A stretch of DNA of 64,000 nucleotides from NCBI GenBank assembly GCA_964016875.1, contig OZ024719.1, positions 26,355,877 through 26,419,876 of the forward strand. Reading direction: 5' to 3'. Numbering within the stretch: the stretch's first letter is position 1; each line of letters starts with the position of its first letter. This document shows, piece by piece, positions 57,243 through 64,000 of this stretch. Position numbers and translations under genes: made by a program. Source of the stretch: Fallopia convolvulus (taxonomy: Eukaryota > Streptophyta > Magnoliopsida > Caryophyllales > Polygonaceae). The notes under the pieces were generated by a model. That model was not told the DNA's origin, made no database searches, and saw only the letters and a program-made list of their open reading frames with translations.

Positions 57243-60200
57243 ATGCTCAACAAGTTATACTTGATGGCATCGTATATGGAAGGATACCCACCCGGTCTCC
57301 TTCCACATCATCAACAACATAGCCTATCTAGGGCCTGGAAGGTGAGTGTAAGGTCGACTTGGGTTAATAATTCAAAAATTGATTCGAGAACTGTTTATTC
57401 TGCTGATTGGATTTTGTTTGTTCCCAATGCATCATTAGGTATTGTTTGGACTTTTGATTCAATCATGCTTCGGTTGTTTTCCTGTTTGGATCTCTTGTTA
57501 TTACTTACCACCGCAATTATTCTGTATGAGCGATTGAACTGGCTGATTAATTGTTCGATGGTTATTAACTATATATGCTACATAGTCTAATTTGTTATGA
57601 TATTTGGTTTTGTGGCTTGGTTTGTGTATGATGTATCCTAGTTTTCTTGGTTTTGGGCTCAAAACATAATGAAATTAGTGTGTTGAACATGAAAGGCATG
57701 GTCGTTTTAAATAATAAACACTAGGAGATTGAACCTTTTATTTATTCATAACAAATCAATAGTATGTGAGCTTTAACTGAGCTCAAGTTAGCCTGAATAC
57801 TATTGCAGAGCGATTATAGAAATGGAGATTTGTATGCTTTTTCAGTTTGTACTTTTACAAATTGCACTTCCTTTCACTTTGGTTACTGATATCTCACCTT
57901 CAACCGAAAATAGGGATAGATTATCAACATATTTTGCTTTTTAATTCTGATGACACATTTGCTGTTGATTACTTTATATATGTATAAATTGTATACAGTC
58001 TTTTGGTTGATAATGTTAATAAACCATGAATAGTTACTTTTTTTTATCTACTTGGTGCTACCTGTAAAGTGTGAACATCACATTACTTGCATGCATCTAT
58101 TCCCTGCATATTTTGATCTGGCATGTCTTCCTTTACCTGACATGTGATGTATATATTTATCCAATCACAGGGTTGTCAGCCCATTTTCCCAGTCCCAGGA
58201 TTGAAGCAAGATATCATAAGATCAGCAAACCCTAATCTTAGGACATATCAATTGGATAAGCAATGGAATCCCATAAATGGGCTTCCAGAATCCAGCCAAT
58301 TGATGAAGATAGACTCAACATTTGCAAGGCCTGTGCATGCTGATGCTCAAGGTGCGTTTCTATCTGCTTTCTTTTGCAACTTATTAAAGATCCACTGCTG
58401 TCAATTGATTTTTCTCTGTGTAATACTCCCTCCGTCCCATATTGTATGAGTTTTTTTTAGCCAAATGCACACTTATTAAGAAAGTAGTTAATTTTGCTTT
58501 TGAAAAAATAATTTATCCTTTGTTTATGTAAAAAGTAAATTAGTTACTCCTAATATCAAGAGGGATGACTTTTCATGTCCAATTAGAAAGGAGGAATTGA
58601 ATGCCATCCGAATACCAAAGAGTGACAAAGTATTGAATATGGAGTATGAAAAAACTAAAACCCCATAGATTATGGGACAAAATATTTAGGCTAAAAACCC
58701 ATACAATATGGGACGAAAGGAGTAGTTTGTAGCCTCCTATGTTTACAAAATTGTTGATATGCCTATAATTTTAGACAATATTGGTATATATAGTGGTTGC
58801 CATTATTTAGCTAGGAAACTATTAGATGTCAATATTTCTTCCTTTAGTTTTTATTGTTAGTAGTCAAGACTTTGAGATGCTAAGACTGTGAGCCTGTAAA
58901 AATGGGTAAATTATGATAAAGAGGAGAAGAAAACAGATGCCCTATTATGTGGGACTTGAAACTGATGTATGTATTTGGTAGCAATTGTTTCTGTTGGACA
59001 TACAAAAGTCTGATACTGAAAATGATAGGTAGAAAGATTATGACTGCTGGCATGTCTAGACGTCTAGTTACAAGATTTACATTATCAATCATGTTATTTG
59101 ATAATGCAAATAACAATTGAGGAGCGGTAGTGGACTAGTAGGAGGGGGCGATCCGCTTTTCACTCGCCCCTCCTCTAGCTCTCTTTGTCCTTTCGGTCCT
59201 TTTCATTTTTGCACTGCTTTCCCCTTTTTTCTATGCCCGGTTTCCTATGTGGGATGGCGCCACCTTCCTTCGTTGGGTTGTTTTGTGCATGGAGCAATGG
59301 AGGGAGCGGATCACAGTTGAGGAGCGGTAGTGGACTAGTAGGAGGGGGCGATCCACTTTTCACTCGCCCCTCCTCTAGCTCTCTTTGTCCTTTCTGTCCT
59401 TTTCGTTTTTGCACTTGTTTCTCCTTTTTTCTATGTCCGTTTTCCTACGTAGGATGGCGCCACCTTCCGACATACCCTCCCAGCTGTGTCCGGGGCAAGG
59501 GTATACATCTTGACCTCCCAGACCCTGAATGGACGGGAGATCACTGGGTCAATGTTGTTGTATTATGTTATTTGAGCTCTTCTTCACTAATGAAACTTTA
59601 TTGCAGATAACCTACCAGGCTCTGTTCGCTTTAGCTTTGGCATTGCTGAACGATGTGCAAGACATGAAAAGGTCATGAAGTTCTTAATGTCTGGAACGAG
59701 TGGATCAGAGAAAGAAGGCCTTGACTTTTCTCTTATGTCTGACTTGATAGAGTTCCAATTAACAATTGCTGAGATGCATCAGAACCGTACTGCTACTAAT
59801 GGCCCTAGATCTGATAGTCATATGGAGATGGAACCTTCTTTTGTTTACCCAAGTGGGGCCCAGGAGTGCCTTCAGAAATTTGTGGATGATTTTCTCCCTC
59901 ATCCAGCTATGTCAATCAACCCTGATGGGAATATCTCTTTTGTGGGTAGTGCAGTTGAGATGAGAGATCTGCTTTCAGTTCTGGCAGAGTTCTATATACC
60001 AAAGGGCTCAGCTAGGTGGAGTAAGCAAACGATGCTGGTTCCTCAGTTTAAATGGTAAAATAAGTGTACCCATTGTTGGTTCTGCACCCATATACTTGTT
60101 GCTTATTTTTTGGAATATGTGGATGATGCTTCTTTATTTGACAGGGGCGGAACGGTTGAAACTTCAGTTTTCATCAACGAGGCTTCTCTGACATTAGAAA

Positions 60201-61130
60201 CTTTAAGAGTTGCCCCTCTGAAGAGGTAATGAATCCTCAAACTTTGAAGCTACAAGTCATGCATGCTTTCTTCACACACATCCCCACATGCTTCAATTAA
60301 ACCATGCACCATTTTCTACATTTCGGGTATTTACTTAAAAGCTTATACTCTAAGCACGGAATGCAGTTTTTATAATTATCTTTGTCATCCAATATTTTCA
60401 TGTCAACCACTTAATGCAGTTTATGTCATCCAAAAATTCTCATGTAAAGCACAAAATGCAGTTTGCCTGTTATTGCATTTGTATAATGTTGTCTTGAATT
60501 GGTTGGATGTGATGCCATAGTTCAATCGTGTATTTCTCTATTATTTCTGTTCGGGAACAAATCTTTATGGATGTAAAAACAAATAAGAAATCCCTTATAT
60601 ATTTATTGCCTCTGCTTTACAGTCCTCTAAAGGCCAAGCCCAAGTCAATTCCAAGAAGAAAGACGAACAAGAAATCTGCCAGGGAAAAGGAACTCCATCA
60701 GAAAAACTACTTCCGTGCATGCGAAAGTCTTCTCTCATTGATGATGGACAACAAGCGAAGCCGAAGGACAGTAATAAATTCACTGAAGAAATCTGGTCCT
60801 GAGCTACCTGAGCTATTAACCCAGTTCTCTGCCACCATTGCAGGAACTGGTTTGGCTGTAATATTCTCTGTCATCTGCAAACTCGCTTGTGGGAGACTAC
60901 ATTTCGGTTCTTCAAAACTCCTGACAACAAGCTTAGGTGCTGGACTCTTTTGGCTTTCTTGGGCAGTGAATAAGCTCAGAGAAACAATCATCTGCATCAG
61001 AAAGAATCCAGCCAAGTTGGGCTCTGAAGAAGAGGCGGCAAAAATGGTGAAGGCGGTGGATAAGAATGTGAGTGATATCTTCTTCAGAGTGGCGGCAGTA
61101 ACTGCAGTTGCTGTAATGAGGTTCGCTTGA
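57243..61130 (+). CDS. Conserved plant protein of unknown function with C-terminal membrane segments
   Basis: Five exons (57243-57341, 58171-58351, 59607-60054, 60145-60225, 60623-61130) join in frame with GT-AG borders to 438 residues plus stop. The N-terminus (MEGYPPGLLPHHQQHSLSRA) is followed by a soluble part with CQPIFPVPGLKQDIIRSANP, ARPVHADAQDNLPGSVRFSF and GIAERCARHEKVMKFLMSG. A basic segment with PRRKTNKKSAREKE starts near residue 280. Two hydrophobic helices lie near 338-360 (GTGLAVIFSVICKLACG) and 371-388 (LGAGLFWLSWAVNKL), and the C-terminus is again apolar. No enzyme motif is visible. From its position beside mitochondrial EF-Tu I suspect it corresponds to Arabidopsis At4g02920, annotated as unknown. 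Intron 2 carries a Stowaway MITE and a tandem duplication. Confidence 0.85.
58426..58722. mobile_element. Stowaway MITE in intron 2 of the unknown gene (297 bp)
   Basis: Ends CTCCCTCCGTCCCATATTGT and (complement) CTCCTTTCGTCCCATATTGT, flanked by TA (58424-58425, 58723-58724). Confidence 0.9.
59113..59470. repeat. Tandem duplication (about 152 bp, offset 202 bp) in intron 2
   Basis: A block starting TTGAGGAGCGGTAGTGGACT and ending GATGGCGCCACCTTCC occurs at about 59116-59268 and 59318-59470 with roughly a dozen differences. A 50-bp spacer separates the copies. Confidence 0.85.
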
Positions 61131-61780
61131 AATCAAAGGGTGATCAAAAAGTTAGCTTGGTCAGGTGTAAATGATGATGAGCTCGTTACGTTGTATCTAG
61201 CAATTTTGTGGGAAGAAATGGAAACTCCGAAGTACAGTGTGGTTGCTTGCTGCTAGAGTTTATTCGTTGTTTGACGATAGAAAACTGCAAAATGGGTGTA
61301 AATTGACACAAGGAGGGGTGAATAAAATGATTATCTTATAATTTGTATGAATTTGTTGGAATTCTATCATTTCATCTCCTCCGCCTAAAGGGAACTCTCC
61401 CCAACTTTCAGTTGTCTTATCTTGCAGAAATAAAACTATGTTTTTAGACTTCTGATGCTGCAAGATTGACCAATGAGACAAAATAATAAAGTGGAACTTA
61501 TGATGACAATGAGTTTTGGAGAAAAAATTTCACAACAATTACAGATCTTGCGGCAGCATAAACTGCCGAGTATTCTTGTTAACTATTGAAAGAAAATATC
61601 ATTGCCAGAACAAAAAAGAGCCAACAGATTCAGAAGCATTCATTCATGGACTTGAGGAGCGTTTTTATGACTGGGTTAAATTGAAATACAAAATCCCAGA
61701 TGCACGAGTTTCGGACAACAGCTGCTTATCTATCAAACAAGCAGATTGATGAATCAAATTGTACTATTAAAGCTTTGATT
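61131..61780. other. Convergent intergenic region
   Basis: The 3' untranslated regions of the unknown gene and mitochondrial EF-Tu meet here; the stop codons are 650 bp apart. The open frame at 61516-61749 shows no domain and is treated as non-coding. Confidence 0.6.
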
Positions 61781-64000
61781 CTAGCTCAAGACTTTTGAAA
61801 CAACACCAGCGCCAACTGTTCGTCCTCCCTCTCTCAATGCAAATCTTTGCCCTGTGAGTTGAGGACAATAAATCAGTACAATAGACATGCAGAAGATATA
61901 TCTAATAGTATCATGTCAAACTGGCTTGAATCAAATAAATGAATGTACAGGCTGAATCTAACCTGTTTCAAGAGGCACAGGGGATAAAAGTTCAAAGGTT
62001 GCAGTCACATTGTCACCAGGCATAACCATCTTCACATTCTCTGGCAATTCAACTTTCCCTGTGATATCTGCAGTCCTCAAATAAAACTGAGGCCTGTAGT
62101 TGGAGAAGAATGCTGTATGACGTCCCCCTTCATCTTTTGTAAGAACATATATCTCAGCCTCAAACCTCTTGTATGTCTTGCAACTTCCAGGTTTTGCAAT
62201 TACCTGATAATCATATAGTAAGAGAAGATAACATCAGTGCTGTGTTTTCATTAGCAAGCTACCAGCAGCAACATGCATCTTATGCCGGGCAATACTACTT
62301 CTGAGACAACTTAGAAATGGCCTGCACCCTAATGAATGAACACCAGGTATGCTATTTTTCTGACAAACTTTTTAAAGTTTTGACAACAAAATAGTTATGA
62401 AACATATGATTTTCTACTAGACGTTGCAGTAGATTCAGCTATCTTCCCAACAGGAACCTGCAAAGTGAGATTTACCTGCCCTCTCTGTATATCTTCTCTT
62501 TTCAGTCCACGAAGCAGAAGACCCACATTGTCACCAGCCTATAAAAAATAAAAATAATTAGTTGGCGTATAATACATGCACAGTGGACAGCTCAAACTCA
62601 AGCTAGATGTTCAGGCACTCACTTCTCCATGATCCAAAATTTTCTTGAACATTTCCACACCAGTAACAGTAGTTTTCAATGGACCACCCTGCACAATAAA
62701 CAACGCATTTAAAGATTGTTAATATGAACGAAGATATACCCTTTCAAGAATACAGCATAAGCTAAACTTGCCTATAAAATATATTTATAACCAAGTGTCA
62801 GAATCACGACAGAAAACAAAATAAACATAGTTTTGCATTAACCTGCATTAAACCCAAAATTTCAACATCTTCACCAACTTTTATGGTTCCTTGCTCCACA
62901 CGACCCGTGGCAACAGTCCCACGTCCCTACAATAGAGATAATAATAATAAGTACTTTTCAGTACGTGGAATGGCAAGTTTTTCAAGTTCAAACATTGAAA
63001 ATATGTTAGCAACGCCTTTACTACATTGTAGGCTTAGCTTTCAGGTCATCACATAATTTCTAGTTGCACACAATGTTTCTTCAAACTTGAGATGCACAAA
63101 AAGCTCACAAGAAAGAAAAATTGAAAAAATAAAGTATTTTAGTGAAACCATGAATGCAACAACTTTCAAATTAAAATCTGAGATGTAGGAGATCCTTTAT
63201 TGCAGAGTTTCCCTTAGTTAACTTGTTACTGGATAGCACATATCAAAGATTACATATTCTTTTAAAAAAATGGAGAAACTACTTCACATGCTTGATGCTA
63301 CAAGGCTGCTGTTCTTAAAGATATTCAAACAGCCTTCCATACCTGAATTGAGAAAGAATCTTCAATAGGCATCAGGAAAGGCTTGTCAAGTTGACGAACA
63401 GGGTCGGGAATGTATTCATCTACAGCATCCATGAGTTTCAATATAGCCTGTCTCCCTATTTCATCATTTGTCCCTTGCAAGGCGGACAAGGCAGAACCCC
63501 TAATGATAGGGATATCATCCCCAGGGAACTTGTAAAAGCTGAGGAGCTCTAAAGAGACCCAAAAATATATAAACAGAAATATGTTACTGATACAACAGAA
63601 AAAACTAATAAGTGAAGAATTAAAAACATAAATTATTTAGCATTTAGATCGAATATGAGAAATGAACTTACCCCGAAGTTCCATTTCTACAAGTTCAAGT
63701 AGCTCTGGGTCATCTACTGCATCTACTTTGTTCAGAAAGCACACCAAGGATGGCACACCAACCTGCAAGAAAATTCAGAGATATACTGACAAATATTTAG
63801 ATGGTCTGCCTATAATCCCTATATACTGGTATAATAATGTACATCAGGAAAAGGATAATAGATAGCATTCTAGAATACAATAGTACACATTTGGAGAGGA
63901 ATGCTGGAACGGATTCACCAAAAACTAGATATTCTCTATGAAAAAGGTACACCAAACTCACCTGCCGTGCAAGTAGAATATGTTCCTTTGTTTGTGGCAT
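61781..64000 (-). CDS. TUFA: Elongation factor Tu, mitochondrial (5' part outside window)
   Basis: Eight exon pieces on the minus strand: 64000-63962 (partial), 63762-63672, 63548-63343, 62926-62843, 62688-62623, 62538-62476, 62203-61963, 61851-61781. They join in frame with GT-AG borders. The visible protein starts in the GTPase domain after switch II (MPQTKEHILLARQ), has the guanine-recognition box NKVD and the SAL box (GSALSAL), then domain 2 (GRGTVATGRVEQGTIKVGED, AGDNVGLLLRGLKREDIQRG) and domain 3 (RHTAFFSNYRPQFYLRTADI), ending REGGRTVGAGVVSKVLS. EF-Tu brings aminoacyl-tRNA to the organellar ribosome using GTP. The sequence and many introns fit the mitochondrial type; plastid tufA is usually intronless. 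The P-loop and transit peptide lie beyond base 64000. Confidence 0.92.

Noticed and set aside
61516..61749. 77-codon frame between two convergent genes
   Set aside because: No domain, and it lies where two 3' untranslated regions are expected.

Overview
This window is nuclear DNA from a flowering plant, most likely a eudicot. Four split genes with GT-AG introns encode typical plant proteins. The space between them is packed with nested plant transposons: Ty1/copia, Ty3/gypsy, L1-type LINEs, Helitrons, hAT, MULE, Harbinger, Stowaway and CACTA-like pieces. No bacterial-style operon, CRISPR array or rRNA is visible. I could not fix the genus.

Left repeat-rich part (1-13,980). A Harbinger-type Myb/SANT protein gene runs off the left edge. 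It is followed by a TRIM-like LTR unit, a broken copia element with a 3' LTR, and a 3.48-kb solo LTR with a perfect 5-bp target duplication. Next come about 950 bp of TGATGACA-type repeats with a CACTA-type terminus, then an Athila-like gypsy 5' end split by a 590-bp hAT element.

Helitron block (14,021-22,211). This is the most interesting part. A 7.6-kb Helitron has a 5' TC end, a 3' hairpin and a CTAG end, and sits between host A and T. It carries intron-containing fragments of four unrelated genes in the same orientation: an ABCF3/GCN20-type ABC protein, ribosomal protein SA, alkaline/neutral invertase and plastid-type fructose-bisphosphate aldolase. A second, 564-bp Helitron begins five bases after the first ends.

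Gene block A (22,551-36,362). A complete 12-exon Mediator subunit 33 gene (1,320 codons) reads rightward. It converges on a complete 11-exon OSCA1/CSC1-type mechanosensitive channel gene (750 codons) whose first intron uses a GC donor.

Right repeat-rich part (37,130-56,841). A copia gag piece is fused to a LINE RNase H piece, and Harbinger remnants follow. A long L1 LINE is interrupted by a hAT element and by a 4.24-kb solo LTR that itself holds a reverse-transcriptase C-terminal fragment. A second L1, flanked by 17-bp direct repeats, shows a 5' inversion and has several MITEs inside it.

Gene block B (57,243-64,000). A five-exon gene of unknown function converges on the mitochondrial EF-Tu gene, which leaves the window. 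The set OSCA1-type gene, unknown protein and mitochondrial EF-Tu resembles the Arabidopsis At4g02900-At4g02930 neighbourhood, which suggests old microsynteny expanded by about 20 kb of transposons.
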